This document shows, piece by piece, positions 34,531 to 43,647 of a stretch of 64,000 bases of DNA. A model generated the notes under the pieces. The model searched no databases, had not been told where the DNA came from, and was given only the letters and a program-made list of their open reading frames with translations. The position numbers and the translations under genes are program-made. Positions within the stretch are counted from its first letter, which is position 1; the number at the start of each line of letters is the position of its first letter. Source of the DNA: Litoreibacter arenae DSM 19593 (GTDB lineage: Bacteria > Pseudomonadota > Alphaproteobacteria > Rhodobacterales > Rhodobacteraceae); the NCBI RefSeq assembly GCF_000442275.2, contig NZ_KE557314.1, positions 1,023,085 through 1,087,084 of the forward strand, written 5' to 3'.

Positions 34531-35771
34531 TGGAGGCGGCCTTGCCCAAGGGCGGCGATAGGCTCGCCGCCTACTCGTTGTTTGCGGCGGTGCTATCCGG
34601 GGCGGGGCTGCCGATCTATATCTACGCTCCGAAATACTACGCGGACACCTATGGCGTCAGCCTTGCGGCCTTGGCCGCGGTGCTGTTCGCCCTGCGGCTG
34701 TTCGACGTGGTGCAAGACCCTGTGCTTGGCTGGATCAGCGAACGCCTTGGCGCTTTGCGCAAACTGGCGGTCGCGGCGGGGGCTGCGGTGTTGGCCCTGT
34801 CGATGGTGGGGCTGTTCGGCGTAGCGCCGCCGATAGCGCCGCTTTGGTGGTTCGGGTTGACCATCACAGGGCTGTTCACCGCGTTCAGCTTTCTGACGAT
34901 CAACTTCTACGCTCAAGGGGTGTCCAAGGCGGGGAGCATATCGGGCGGGCATACGCGCGTGGCGGCGTGGCGTGAAACTGGGGCGCTACTCGGTGTATGC
35001 GTCGCCGCGGTGACACCGACGCTTCTGGACGGTTTGGTGGCTGCGCCGTTCGCAGCTTTTGCTGCGGGTTTCGCAGGCGTCACCATCATCGCGGCCTTCC
35101 TGATGGCACCGGAATGGTCAGGGCGGGTTGAGCATGACCCGACACCCGTCGGGATAATCCTGAAAGACACGACCGCAAGACGATTGTTGCTACTGGCGTT
35201 GGTCAACGCAACGCCGCTGGCGGTGTCGTCGACGCTGTTCCTGTTCTACGTCGAAATCCGCCTCGGCGCGCCGGGGTGGGAGGGGCCGCTCTTGGTCCTG
35301 TTCTTCCTCGCAGCGGCGGCGTCCGCGCCGGTTTGGGCGCGACTTGCGACGGCGTGGGGCGAGAAGCGGGCGTTGCTGCTGGCGATGATCATGGCCATCG
35401 CGTCCTTCGGTTGCGTCATGTTTCTGGGGCAGGGAGACGTCTGGATATTCGCCGTCATCTGCATCGCATCCGGCGCAACGATCGGTGCCGACCTGACCTT
35501 GCTTCCCGCACTATTCTCGCGGCGCATGGCAGTGATTTCGCCAAACGGCGGGCAGGGTTTCGGGCTGTGGTCCTTGGTCAGCAAATTCACGCTGGCCTTT
35601 GCTGCGGCCATCTTGCTGCCTGTCTTGGAAGCGCAGGGCTTCAATACGGGCGCAGAGGATAACCCCCAGATCGCGCTGACGACACTAACCGTTCTCTACG
35701 CACTGGTGCCGTGCGCACTGAAACTGGTTGCCATCGGCTTGCTGCTGGCAACCCCATTGAAGGAGGAATGA
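34530..35771 (+). CDS. MFS/GPH-type transporter of the RpoE regulon
   Basis: A 413-residue membrane protein with about 12 hydrophobic segments and the GPH-type opening LPIYIYAPKYYADTYGVSLAALAAVLF and LRLFDVVQDPVLGWISERL, as in sugar/cation symporters. Substrate unknown; as a member of the RpoE operon it may be a lipid or lysophospholipid carrier, but this is a guess. ATG 34530 shares one base with the previous stop. Confidence 0.82.
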   Translation: MEAALPKGGDRLAAYSLFAAVLSGAGLPIYIYAPKYYADTYGVSLAALAAVLFALRLFDVVQDPVLGWISERLGALRKLAVAAGAAVLALSMVGLFGVAPPIAPLWWFGLTITGLFTAFSFLTINFYAQGVSKAGSISGGHTRVAAWRETGALLGVCVAAVTPTLLDGLVAAPFAAFAAGFAGVTIIAAFLMAPEWSGRVEHDPTPVGIILKDTTARRLLLLALVNATPLAVSSTLFLFYVEIRLGAPGWEGPLLVLFFLAAAASAPVWARLATAWGEKRALLLAMIMAIASFGCVMFLGQGDVWIFAVICIASGATIGADLTLLPALFSRRMAVISPNGGQGFGLWSLVSKFTLAFAAAILLPVLEAQGFNTGAEDNPQIALTTLTVLYALVPCALKLVAIGLLLATPLKEE

Positions 35772-35772
35772 T

Positions 35773-36336
35773 ATGGAAATGCTGGGCTTTACGGTCTTGG
35801 GCATGCTGATGACGACGACCTTGGTTGTTATCTGGTCGCGCAAATTCTCCTTCCTTGGCCAACGTCCCGCTAATTTCGCCGATAAGGGGCCAGCCTTTGA
35901 CCTGCGCACCCATCTGAGCGGCCCCATCCTGTGCGAGGGGATGATCTACGGCCCGACCGGCAAGGTCACGTCGCGCTTCGTGGCCGATATGGATGTGCAG
36001 TGGACAGGAAATGTCGGCGTGATGCGCGAGGAGTTCTTCTACGACTGCGGCGACCGGCAACAGCGCCAGTGGACGCTGACGCTCGGCAATGACGGGTCGA
36101 TCAAGGCGGAAGCTGATGACGTGGTTGGTCTTGGAACGGGTATGCAGCAGGGCCCTGCCGTGATGCTGAATTACCGGATCAGACTGCCCGAAAGCTCCGG
36201 CGGGTACGAGCTGGACGCGGTGGACTGGATGTATCTGGTCGAAAACGGAACCATCATGAACCGCAGCCAGTTTCGTAAATACGGGATCAAGGTGGCGGAG
36301 CTTGTCGCCACGATGAGAAAGAAAGAGGCAGCGTGA
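35773..36336 (+). CDS. DUF3833 protein
   Basis: A 187-residue protein with one N-terminal hydrophobic segment and the DUF3833 core: FDLRTHLSGPILCEGMIYGPTGKVTSRFVADM, GVMREEFFYDCGDRQQRQWTL and GTGMQQGPAVMLNYRI. The fold resembles a lipid-binding beta barrel. It corresponds in order to RSP1088; one gene of that operon is thought to supply the oxygenase step UfaO, but I cannot say which from sequence alone. AAGGAGGAATGAT is a near-perfect ribosome-binding site. Confidence 0.83.
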   Translation: MEMLGFTVLGMLMTTTLVVIWSRKFSFLGQRPANFADKGPAFDLRTHLSGPILCEGMIYGPTGKVTSRFVADMDVQWTGNVGVMREEFFYDCGDRQQRQWTLTLGNDGSIKAEADDVVGLGTGMQQGPAVMLNYRIRLPESSGGYELDAVDWMYLVENGTIMNRSQFRKYGIKVAELVATMRKKEAA

Positions 36337-37064
36337 GATCATTTGATGGAAAACGCTACTGGCTGGTAGGCGCGTCCGCCGGCTTGGGCCGTGCGCTCGC
36401 GGACAAACTGGTCGCAGCCGGGGCGGAGGTCGTGCTGTCCGCGCGCAGCGAAGACGACCTGAAACAGGCGGTATCGGAACTGGGGGAAAAGGCGTCCTAT
36501 GTTACCCTAGACGTGTCCGACAATGACGACGTGATCCGCGCGGCCAAAGAGGTCGGCGAAATAGACGGCTACGTGCATCTGGCGGGCGTCTACTGGCCGC
36601 AAGGGGCTAAGGAATGGGACGCGGATCAGGTCAACGCGATGTGCGACATCAACTTCACCGGCACCGCGCGGGTGCTGGGGCAGGTGGTGCCCGATATGGT
36701 CAAACGGGATCGCGGGCATATCGTCATCACCTCCAGTCTTACGGGGTTTCGGGGTCTGCCCGGCTCCATCGGCTACACTGCCAGCAAGGCCGCCACGATG
36801 AGCTTGGCCGAGTGCATGTATGCCGACCTGCGCAAAACCGGCGTGGACGTGCAGGTTATCAATCCGGGCTTCATCAAGACCCAGCTGACCGACAAGAACG
36901 ACTTCAACATGCCGTTCATCATGGAGCCGGAAGAGGCCGCGCAGATCGTCTTCGACCACATGAAGTCCGGCGGCTTTAAGCGTAGTTTCCCCACGCTGTT
37001 TAGCCTTGTGTTCAGGGGCAGCCAGTTCCTGCCGGACTGGATTTATTACCGCATATTCTCCTGA
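36333..37064 (+). CDS. Short-chain dehydrogenase/reductase, last gene of the RpoE operon
   Basis: A 243-residue SDR. The cofactor site is VGASAGLGRAL, the active-site motif is GYTASKAA with Ser in ITSSLTG, and the C-terminus NPGFIKTQLTDKN is classical. Substrate unknown. A GTG start overlaps the DUF3833 stop (GTGA). It corresponds to RSP1087 by order. Confidence 0.87.
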   Translation: MRSFDGKRYWLVGASAGLGRALADKLVAAGAEVVLSARSEDDLKQAVSELGEKASYVTLDVSDNDDVIRAAKEVGEIDGYVHLAGVYWPQGAKEWDADQVNAMCDINFTGTARVLGQVVPDMVKRDRGHIVITSSLTGFRGLPGSIGYTASKAATMSLAECMYADLRKTGVDVQVINPGFIKTQLTDKNDFNMPFIMEPEEAAQIVFDHMKSGGFKRSFPTLFSLVFRGSQFLPDWIYYRIFS

Positions 37065-37142
37065 AAATCGGGATTGATCCATGTCATGGGACACCGCTAG
37101 GTTGCCCCCTAGTGTGGAGCCGCAAGGACAGGAGCAATGCAG

Positions 37143-37457
37143 ATGGAGATTTCCCTACACAAGGTCGCGCAGGTGGTCCTGTTCGCCCATGAGATGGACC
37201 GCGCCGAGAACGAATTGCGCGCCTTTATCGACGGGTTGAACGAGGATGAGCAGGCCGAGTTGGTTGCGCTGATGTGGATCGGGCGCGGCAGTTTCGACTC
37301 CGGCGATTGGGACGAGGCACTGATGACCGCGCGGCAGGAAAAGATCACCCCGACGGAAGACTACCTGCTGGGCATCCCCCACCTTGCCGACCATCTGGAA
37401 AACGGCGCGGAGATGATGGGCTACGACCTGTCCGACGCGGAAGAAGACCTGCTTTAG
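37143..37457 (+). CDS. DUF3775 protein
   Basis: A 104-residue acidic protein with the DUF3775 pattern: RAFIDGLNEDEQAELVALMWIGRG, DWDEALMTAR and YLLGIPHLADHLENGAEMMG. The family is small, cytoplasmic and of unknown function. AGGAG lies 8 bases before the ATG at 37143, which I therefore prefer to the ATG at 37137. Its stop overlaps the convergent dehydrogenase stop by 4 bases. Confidence 0.8.
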   Translation: MEISLHKVAQVVLFAHEMDRAENELRAFIDGLNEDEQAELVALMWIGRGSFDSGDWDEALMTARQEKITPTEDYLLGIPHLADHLENGAEMMGYDLSDAEEDLL

Positions 37458-38500
37458 ATATGCTTGTCGAACGTCGCTTTGGCGCGGCCCCAGACGCCCT
37501 TGTCGATTTCGCCCAAGGTAAGCAGGCTTGGCAATAGCTGGCTTGCGAAGTCCTCGGAGGACTCCACCGGCAGCATCGACGGCAGGTTGTCGATGGCTGT
37601 CACGTCCAGCACCGGATCGTCGTGAACTCTAAGCGCCGGAGCGTCCCAAGTGGTGACGCGGTCATAGACCTTGATGGGTGAGAAATCGCTATCAGGGTCG
37701 CAGGCAATATCCCCGATGACCGACAACTTCCGCTCTGCCGTTTTGGTTGAGGCTGGCACGAAAACGGGCGTGCCCTCGCGGGCGAGGATGCAGTTCAGGA
37801 AAATGTCATGCTCCAGCACCTCGGGGAAAGGGCCGCCGCTGGCGGTCTCGGCCATGTCCCATTTGGTGACGGGCACGCCCATGGCGTCGCACAAGTCTGC
37901 GCCGCCCGTGCCGACGCGCCCTAACGCGCCGATAATCAGCGCTGAGGGTCGCGTGCCGCCAAGCGGTGCGAGGCGTTTGCGCAAATCGCTCTGCATGGCT
38001 TCGGAGGATCTGTAGACCCCGACAGGGTCCGCGATGCCGCCCCGTTGCTGCGCGATCCAGCACAAAAGGCTGACCGCAGCCCCCGCGAACCCCGCCCAAT
38101 AGCCGAACGCGGCGACGCGACGACCATCCTCGCCAACGAGGTATTCCAGATCGTAGAGCGTGCCACCGCCAGCCTTGAAGCGGTCCAGTAGTATCCGGCC
38201 AGAGGGCTGGCCCTTGTAGGCGTGGCCGAACATGATGTGGCGATGCGGCAGGGGTGTGCCGTCCTCGGGCAGTTCCTTCAGGCCGAAGATGATTGCGTCG
38301 CGCGGGGCATCGGGCCAGCTACCCTCCGGCGCAATATCGCAGCCGGTGGCGGCGTAACCGTCGATCCCGATCGCGCGGGAGATACTTTTTTCGACCGTGA
38401 CCTTCAGGCCTGCGTCCATCAGTGCCTTCACGCCCTCGGGCGTCACGCCGACCCTCTGCTCGTGGTCACGGCTCTCTGCCCGAACCCAAAGATGTGTCAT
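37454..38500 (-). CDS. Saccharopine dehydrogenase (lysine-forming type)
   Basis: A 348-residue protein resembling the fungal-type NAD-dependent lysine-forming saccharopine dehydrogenase: WVRAESRDHEQRVGVTPEGV at the N-terminus (alanine-dehydrogenase-like fold), FGHAYKGQPSG, YDLEYLVGEDGRRVAAFGYWAGFAGA and a Rossmann motif ALIIGALGRVGTGG. It interconverts saccharopine with lysine and 2-oxoglutarate; in bacteria it may serve lysine degradation or a related opine. Two consecutive ATGs (38503, 38500) follow AAAGGGAG; I chose the second for spacing. It is divergent from the formate dehydrogenase gene. Confidence 0.85.
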   Translation of the reverse strand: MTHLWVRAESRDHEQRVGVTPEGVKALMDAGLKVTVEKSISRAIGIDGYAATGCDIAPEGSWPDAPRDAIIFGLKELPEDGTPLPHRHIMFGHAYKGQPSGRILLDRFKAGGGTLYDLEYLVGEDGRRVAAFGYWAGFAGAAVSLLCWIAQQRGGIADPVGVYRSSEAMQSDLRKRLAPLGGTRPSALIIGALGRVGTGGADLCDAMGVPVTKWDMAETASGGPFPEVLEHDIFLNCILAREGTPVFVPASTKTAERKLSVIGDIACDPDSDFSPIKVYDRVTTWDAPALRVHDDPVLDVTAIDNLPSMLPVESSEDFASQLLPSLLTLGEIDKGVWGRAKATFDKHI

Positions 38501-38585
38501 CATCGCTCCCTTTCCCATGTTATGCTTAGACTTACGCGAGGCCGCCAATACGCGCCACCCCGCGCCGATTGGAAACGTGCTGACG

Positions 38586-38600
38586 CAAACACAGTGTTTG
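38586..38600. promoter_or_regulatory. Palindrome between the saccharopine and formate dehydrogenase genes
   Basis: CAAACAC-A-GTGTTTG is a perfect 7-bp inverted repeat around one base, in the 169-base divergent intergenic region (38501-38669). It is a candidate operator; the regulator is unknown and no regulator gene is adjacent. Confidence 0.4.
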
Positions 38601-38669
38601 AGGTCGCGCATGAAACTCTGAAATCTGCGGCGCGATGGTTTAACTTGGCCCACGTAGGGAGACGCGCCA

Positions 38670-41435
38670 ATGACCGACACGATCAAATTCACGCTCGACG
38701 GCGAGCAGGTAGAGGCTCAAGCGGGCGAGACTATTTGGGAAGTCGCCAATGGTCGCGGTCTGGTGATCCCCCATCTGTGCCACAAACCTGCGCCCGGCTA
38801 CCGGCCTGATGGCAACTGCCGCGCCTGCATGGTCGAGATCGAGGGCGAGCGCGTCTTGGCTGCCTCCTGCATTCGTGAGCCTGCCGACGGGATGGTCGTC
38901 ACGACGAATTCCGACCGCGCCGAAGCTGCCCGCAAGATGGTCATGGAAATGCTGGTCGCCGACCAGCCCGCGCAGGATGTGGCGCATGACAAATCGGCCC
39001 ACCTTTGGGACATGGCAGCGATGCAGGGCGTGTCTGAAAGCCGCTTTCCGAAGCTGGAAGCAGGCCGCATCCCGCTGCTCGACGACAGCCATGTGGCCAT
39101 GTCGGTGAACCTGGACGCCTGCATACAGTGCGGATTGTGTGTCCGCGCCTGCCGCGAAGTGCAGGTCAATGATGTGATCGGCATGTCGGGGCGTGGGCAC
39201 GACACTTATCCGACCTTTGATTTCGCGGACCCGATGGGCGACAGCACCTGTGTCGCTTGCGGCGAATGCGTGCAAGCATGCCCCACCGGCGCGCTGATGC
39301 CTGCAACTGTGACGGACGAAAACCAAGTCGGCGACAGCAAGGACTACGATTCAGAGGTCGATAGCATCTGCCCGTTCTGTGGCGTCGGCTGTCAGGTGTC
39401 TTTGAAGGTCAAAGACGGGCGCGTAAAATATGTGGATGGCATCAACGGTCCTGCGAATGAGGGGCGTCTCTGCGTCAAAGGCCGTTTCGGCTTTGACTAC
39501 ATCCACCACGACCACCGGCTGACCAAACCGCTGATCCGCCGCGACGACGCACCTGCCAAGGGTCTGAACGTCGACCCCGACAACTGGCAGGAGGTCTTCC
39601 GAGAGGCGACATGGGACGAGGCGCTGGATTTCGCTGCGAAGGGCATGAAAGGCCGCGGTCGGGAGGTTGCAGGCTTCGGTTCCGCCAAATGCACGAACGA
39701 GGAAGCCTACCTGTTCCAGAAAATCATCCGGCAGGGTTTCGGGCATAACAATGTCGACCACTGCACCCGTCTGTGCCACGCATCCTCCGTTGCGGCGCTG
39801 TTGGAAAACGTGGGCTCCGGCGCGGTGACTGCGACCTTCAACGAGATCGAGAACGCCGATGTGGCCATCGTCATCGGTGCGAACCCCGTCGAAAACCACC
39901 CCGTCGCTGCCACCTATTTCAAGCAGTTCGCCAAACGCGGCGGCAAGCTGATCGTGATGGACCCGCGCGGGGTTGGCCTGCGCCGCCATGCGTCCCACAT
40001 GCTGCAATTCCGCCCCGGCGCGGATGTATCCATGCTGAACGCGATCATGCATGTGATCGTGGAGGAAGGTCTCTACGACAAGCAATATATCGACGCCTAT
40101 ACCGAGAACTGGGAGGCAGAAAAGGCCCATCTGGCGGACTTCACGCCCGAAAAAATGAGCAAGATTTGCGGCATTGAGCCGGAGGTTCTGCGCGACGTGG
40201 CGCGGACCTTCGCAGGCGCGAAAGCAGCCATGATTTTCTGGGGCATGGGTGTGTCCCAACACATCCACGGCACCGACAATTCGCGCTGCCTGATTTCGCT
40301 GGCGTTGATGACAGGCCAGATAGGCCGCCCGGGCAGCGGTCTTCACCCGCTGCGGGGGCAAAACAACGTACAAGGCGCGTCCGATGCGGGGCTGATTCCG
40401 ATGTTCCTGCCCGACTACCAAAGTGTCACGGATGACGGTGTCCGCTCTGCCTTTACCAGTGTCTGGGGTTCGGACGACTTCAGTGCCGAGAAGGGTCTGA
40501 CGGTCACCGAGATCCTGGACGCGGTTCACGACGGCGACATCAAGTCGATGTATATCCTTGGCGAGAACCCGGCGATGTCCGACCCCGACGTGGAACACGC
40601 CCGCGACGCGTTGGCCAAGTTGGATCATCTGGTCGTGCAAGACATTTTCCTGACCGAGACCGCGAATTTCGCGGATGTGATCCTGCCCGCCTCCGCCTTT
40701 GCGGAGAAATCGGGCACGGTCACCAACACCAACCGGCAGGTTCAGATGGGCAGGCCAGCGGTGCCGCCACCTGGCGACGCGAAGGAAGACTGGTGGATCG
40801 AGGTCGAACTGGCCAAGCGTCTCGGGCTTGGCTGGGACTATGCCGACCCCGCCGAAGTGTTTGCCGAGATGAAGCAGAACATGCCGTCGCTCGACAACAT
40901 CACATGGGATCGTCTGATGGCAGAGAACGTCGTGACCTACCCGTCGCTGTCACCGGAAGACCCCGGTCAGGCCATCGTGTTTGGCGACGGCTTCCCGCGC
41001 GCGGACGGGCGGGCGAAGTTCACCCCCGCAAGCATTATCGCGCCGGACGAGACACCCGATGACGAATATCCGATGATCTTGATAACGGGCCGCCAGTTGG
41101 AGCATTGGCACACCGGCTCCATGACGCGCCGCGCCACAGTGCTGGACGCGATGGAGCCGGAGGCGAACTGTTCCCTGCATCCCTCCACCCTGCGCAAGCT
41201 GGGCGTGGAGCCGGGCGGCCTGCTGCGCCTGACCACCCGGCGCGGCTCGATCAGGGTGATGGCGCGCTCCGACCGCGCGGTCGCTCCGGACATGGTATTC
41301 CTGCCCTTTGCCTACGTGGAGGCGGCTGCGAATATCCTGACCAACCCGGCGGTTGATCCCTATGGCAAGATTCCCGAGTTTAAGTTCTCGGCTGTGAAGG
41401 TAGAGGTGGTCGAAAAGACGGTAGCGGCGGAATGA
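38670..41435 (+). CDS. Molybdenum formate dehydrogenase, alpha subunit
   Basis: A 921-residue protein with this order: N-terminal 2Fe-2S domain (HLCHKPAPGYRPDGNCRACMVEIEG), a His-Cys3 cluster region, two ferredoxin 4Fe-4S motifs (CIQCGLCVRACREVQ and CVACGECVQACPTGAL), then the molybdopterin domain with its own 4Fe-4S site (CPFCGVGCQVSL). The Mo ligand is Cys in TRLCHASSV, not selenocysteine. This is the layout of FdsA-type NAD-linked formate dehydrogenases, but no fdsB, fdsG, fdsC or fdsD gene is adjacent. GGGAG precedes the ATG. Confidence 0.92.
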   Translation: MTDTIKFTLDGEQVEAQAGETIWEVANGRGLVIPHLCHKPAPGYRPDGNCRACMVEIEGERVLAASCIREPADGMVVTTNSDRAEAARKMVMEMLVADQPAQDVAHDKSAHLWDMAAMQGVSESRFPKLEAGRIPLLDDSHVAMSVNLDACIQCGLCVRACREVQVNDVIGMSGRGHDTYPTFDFADPMGDSTCVACGECVQACPTGALMPATVTDENQVGDSKDYDSEVDSICPFCGVGCQVSLKVKDGRVKYVDGINGPANEGRLCVKGRFGFDYIHHDHRLTKPLIRRDDAPAKGLNVDPDNWQEVFREATWDEALDFAAKGMKGRGREVAGFGSAKCTNEEAYLFQKIIRQGFGHNNVDHCTRLCHASSVAALLENVGSGAVTATFNEIENADVAIVIGANPVENHPVAATYFKQFAKRGGKLIVMDPRGVGLRRHASHMLQFRPGADVSMLNAIMHVIVEEGLYDKQYIDAYTENWEAEKAHLADFTPEKMSKICGIEPEVLRDVARTFAGAKAAMIFWGMGVSQHIHGTDNSRCLISLALMTGQIGRPGSGLHPLRGQNNVQGASDAGLIPMFLPDYQSVTDDGVRSAFTSVWGSDDFSAEKGLTVTEILDAVHDGDIKSMYILGENPAMSDPDVEHARDALAKLDHLVVQDIFLTETANFADVILPASAFAEKSGTVTNTNRQVQMGRPAVPPPGDAKEDWWIEVELAKRLGLGWDYADPAEVFAEMKQNMPSLDNITWDRLMAENVVTYPSLSPEDPGQAIVFGDGFPRADGRAKFTPASIIAPDETPDDEYPMILITGRQLEHWHTGSMTRRATVLDAMEPEANCSLHPSTLRKLGVEPGGLLRLTTRRGSIRVMARSDRAVAPDMVFLPFAYVEAAANILTNPAVDPYGKIPEFKFSAVKVEVVEKTVAAE

Positions 41436-41455
41436 AGGTCGGATAATTTACGGCC

Positions 41456-41503
41456 ACTTGCGCAAGTTGGCGCCCTTGATAGCGCTATCTGAACGAGCGT
41501 TCA
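41456..41503. promoter_or_regulatory. Three tandem palindromes upstream of the acyl-CoA ligase gene, including a TetR-type operator
   Basis: ACTTGCGCAAGT (41456-41467), ATAGCGCTAT (41479-41488) and TGAAC-GAGC-GTTCA (41490-41503) lie within 48 bases. The last resembles operators of TetR-family acyl-CoA-responsive repressors (FadR/PsrA-like TGAACG..CGTTCA). A weak promoter, TTGACC (41513-41518) with CAGTAT 17 bases further, follows directly. The rest of the 162-base gap to the start codon shows nothing else I recognise. Confidence 0.55.
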
Positions 41504-41597
41504 AAAAAAATGTTGACCTAGACCCGCTCGCCGACCAGTATTTGGGAAACGGGGTAGGAGGCCCCGCGTCGGTTGTTCCGGCACTGGGAGGAAAAAT

Positions 41598-43559
41598 TTG
41601 GCGCACGCATCATCTGCTTCGGCTGGTCTGGATACGTTACCTCGTCTTCTGGCGCGAAATGTTGCCGAGTTTGGCGACAAACCCGCCTATCGCGAGAAAG
41701 AGTTCGGCATTTGGCAAAGCTGGACTTGGGCCGAGGCCGCTGAGGAAATCGAAGCGCTTGCGCTTGGGCTTCTGACACTTGGCGTAAACGAAGGCGACCA
41801 TATCGCCATCATCGGGCGCAACCGACCTTATATGTATTGGAGCATGGTCGCGGCGCAGATGGTGGGCGCGGTTCCGGTGCCGCTCTATCAGGATTCGGTC
41901 GCGGACGAGATCGCCTATGTGCTCGATCACTGCGGCGCACGCTTCGTGATTGCGCAGGATCAGGAGCAGATCGACAAGGTGTTCGAGGTCCATGACCGTC
42001 TGCCCGGAATCGAGCACATGGTCTATCTCGACCCGCGCGGCTTGCGGAAATACGACCACGCCGCGTTGACCAGATACCAGCTGTTGCAGGAAAAAGGCCG
42101 TGACGACGGTGATCGCGCCGAGCTGGACCGGCGTCGTGATGCGCAGACTTACGACGACACCTGCGTGATGCTCTATACTTCGGGGACGACAGGCAAGCCC
42201 AAGGGTGTAGTGCTGTCGAACCGCAATATTATCGAGACATCCAAGGCGTCCTCAGAGTTTGACCATCTTCGCCATGACGACGAGATTCTGGCCTATCTGC
42301 CGATGGCTTGGGTGGGTGATTTTATCTTCTCGATCGGTCAAGCCTACTGGACGGGGTTCTGCGTGAACTGCCCCGAAAGCCCTGCCACGATGCATCATGA
42401 TCTGCGCGAGATCGGGCCGACCTATTATTTCGCCCCTCCCCGCGTATTCGAGACGCAGTTGACCGACGTGATGATCCGGATGGAGGATGCGGGGCGTTTC
42501 AAAAAATGGCTGTTCCACCATTTTATGGCACACGCCAAAAAAGTGGGTCCGGATCTGCTGGACGGGAAAGAGGTCGGGTTTGGCGATAAGCTCAAGTATA
42601 AGCTCGGAGAGTTGCTGGTCTACGGGCCGTTGAAGAACACACTGGGATTTTCGCGGGTGCGGGTCGGCTATACTGCGGGTGAGGCGATTGGGCCGGAGAT
42701 TTTTGACTTCTACCGCTCGCTCGGGATCAACCTGAAGCAGCTTTATGGGCAGACCGAAGCCTCGGTGTTCATCACGCAGCAGCCTGATGGGGAAGTGCGG
42801 TCTGACACCGTGGGCGTGCCGAGCCCGGGGGTCGAGTTGAAGATCGCGGATAATGGCGAGGTGTTTTATCGCTCGCCGGGTGTGTTTGTTCGCTACTTCA
42901 AGAACGATGAAAGCACCGCATCAACCAAGGATGCGGAGGGCTGGGTGGCCACTGGCGATGCCGGTTTCATCGAGGAGGGCAGCGGGCATTTGCGGATTAT
43001 CGACCGCGCCAAGGATGTGGGCAAGATGGCCGATGGCTCGTTGTTTGCGCCGAAATATGTTGAAAACAAACTGAAGTTTTTTCCCAACGTGCTGGAGGCC
43101 GTGGTTTTTGGAAACAACAAGGACTACTGCACCGCGTTTCTGAATATCGACCTGACGGCGGTTGGTAACTGGGCGGAGCGCAACAACATCGCCTATTCCA
43201 GCTATCAGGAACTGGCCGGGCACCCGCAGGTGCTGGCGACCATGCAGTCCCATGTGGAAGAGGTGAACGCCAGCGTGGCGCAAGATCCGATGCTGTCGGG
43301 CTGTCAGGTGCATAGATTTGTGGTTCTTCACAAGCAGTTGGATGCCGATGACGGGGAGTTGACGCGGACCCTGAAGGTGCGACGCCGGATCATCGAGGAG
43401 AAATTCGCAGATATTATTGCAGCGCTTTATGACGGGTCCGCGACGATCTCGACCGAGACGGAAGTGACCTATGAAGACGGGCGCAAGGGCTCGATCAAAG
43501 CGACGCTGGAAGTGCGGGATGCGCAGGTCTTCGACGTGCAGAAAGTGGCGGCGGAATGA
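41598..43559 (+). CDS. AMP-binding long-chain acyl-CoA synthetase-like protein
   Basis: A 653-residue adenylate-forming enzyme with a complete P-loop MLYTSGTTGKPKG, the LYGQTEASVF core motif, GWVATGDAGFI and a later IDRAKDVGK hinge. It resembles long-chain fatty-acid-CoA ligases, and would activate a carboxylic acid to its CoA ester in the cytoplasm. It uses a TTG start at 41598, well supported by GGGAGG six bases upstream. It opens the ABC-transporter cluster, so the imported solute is probably its substrate. Confidence 0.88.
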   Translation: MAHASSASAGLDTLPRLLARNVAEFGDKPAYREKEFGIWQSWTWAEAAEEIEALALGLLTLGVNEGDHIAIIGRNRPYMYWSMVAAQMVGAVPVPLYQDSVADEIAYVLDHCGARFVIAQDQEQIDKVFEVHDRLPGIEHMVYLDPRGLRKYDHAALTRYQLLQEKGRDDGDRAELDRRRDAQTYDDTCVMLYTSGTTGKPKGVVLSNRNIIETSKASSEFDHLRHDDEILAYLPMAWVGDFIFSIGQAYWTGFCVNCPESPATMHHDLREIGPTYYFAPPRVFETQLTDVMIRMEDAGRFKKWLFHHFMAHAKKVGPDLLDGKEVGFGDKLKYKLGELLVYGPLKNTLGFSRVRVGYTAGEAIGPEIFDFYRSLGINLKQLYGQTEASVFITQQPDGEVRSDTVGVPSPGVELKIADNGEVFYRSPGVFVRYFKNDESTASTKDAEGWVATGDAGFIEEGSGHLRIIDRAKDVGKMADGSLFAPKYVENKLKFFPNVLEAVVFGNNKDYCTAFLNIDLTAVGNWAERNNIAYSSYQELAGHPQVLATMQSHVEEVNASVAQDPMLSGCQVHRFVVLHKQLDADDGELTRTLKVRRRIIEEKFADIIAALYDGSATISTETEVTYEDGRKGSIKATLEVRDAQVFDVQKVAAE

Positions 43560-43602
43560 CGGTACGACGCTCGATTTCATCTTCGCCCCGCCCGCCATCC
43601 CA

Positions 43603-43640
43603 TAGGGCCTGCGGCGCGAGTATTTGGGACCAAATGGAGA
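43603..43640 (+). repeat. Dispersed extragenic motif, copy 1
   Basis: GAGTATTTGGGACCAAATGG is found between the acyl-CoA ligase and the ABC ATPase genes, ending over the ribosome-binding site of the latter. It shares the pattern (GA)(G/A)TATTT..(C)CAA(A/G)ATG with copies near 49002, 49909 and 53384. Confidence 0.5.
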
Positions 43641-43647
43641 TGCGGTC

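Noticed and set aside
39351-40640. 429-residue minus-strand frame opposite the formate dehydrogenase
   Set aside because: Antisense shadow of a well-supported gene.
41533-41552. AGTATTTGGGAAACGGGG as a fifth copy of the dispersed motif
   Set aside because: Shares only the AGTATTTGGGA part with copy 1 and lacks the CAA.ATG half; probably coincidental.
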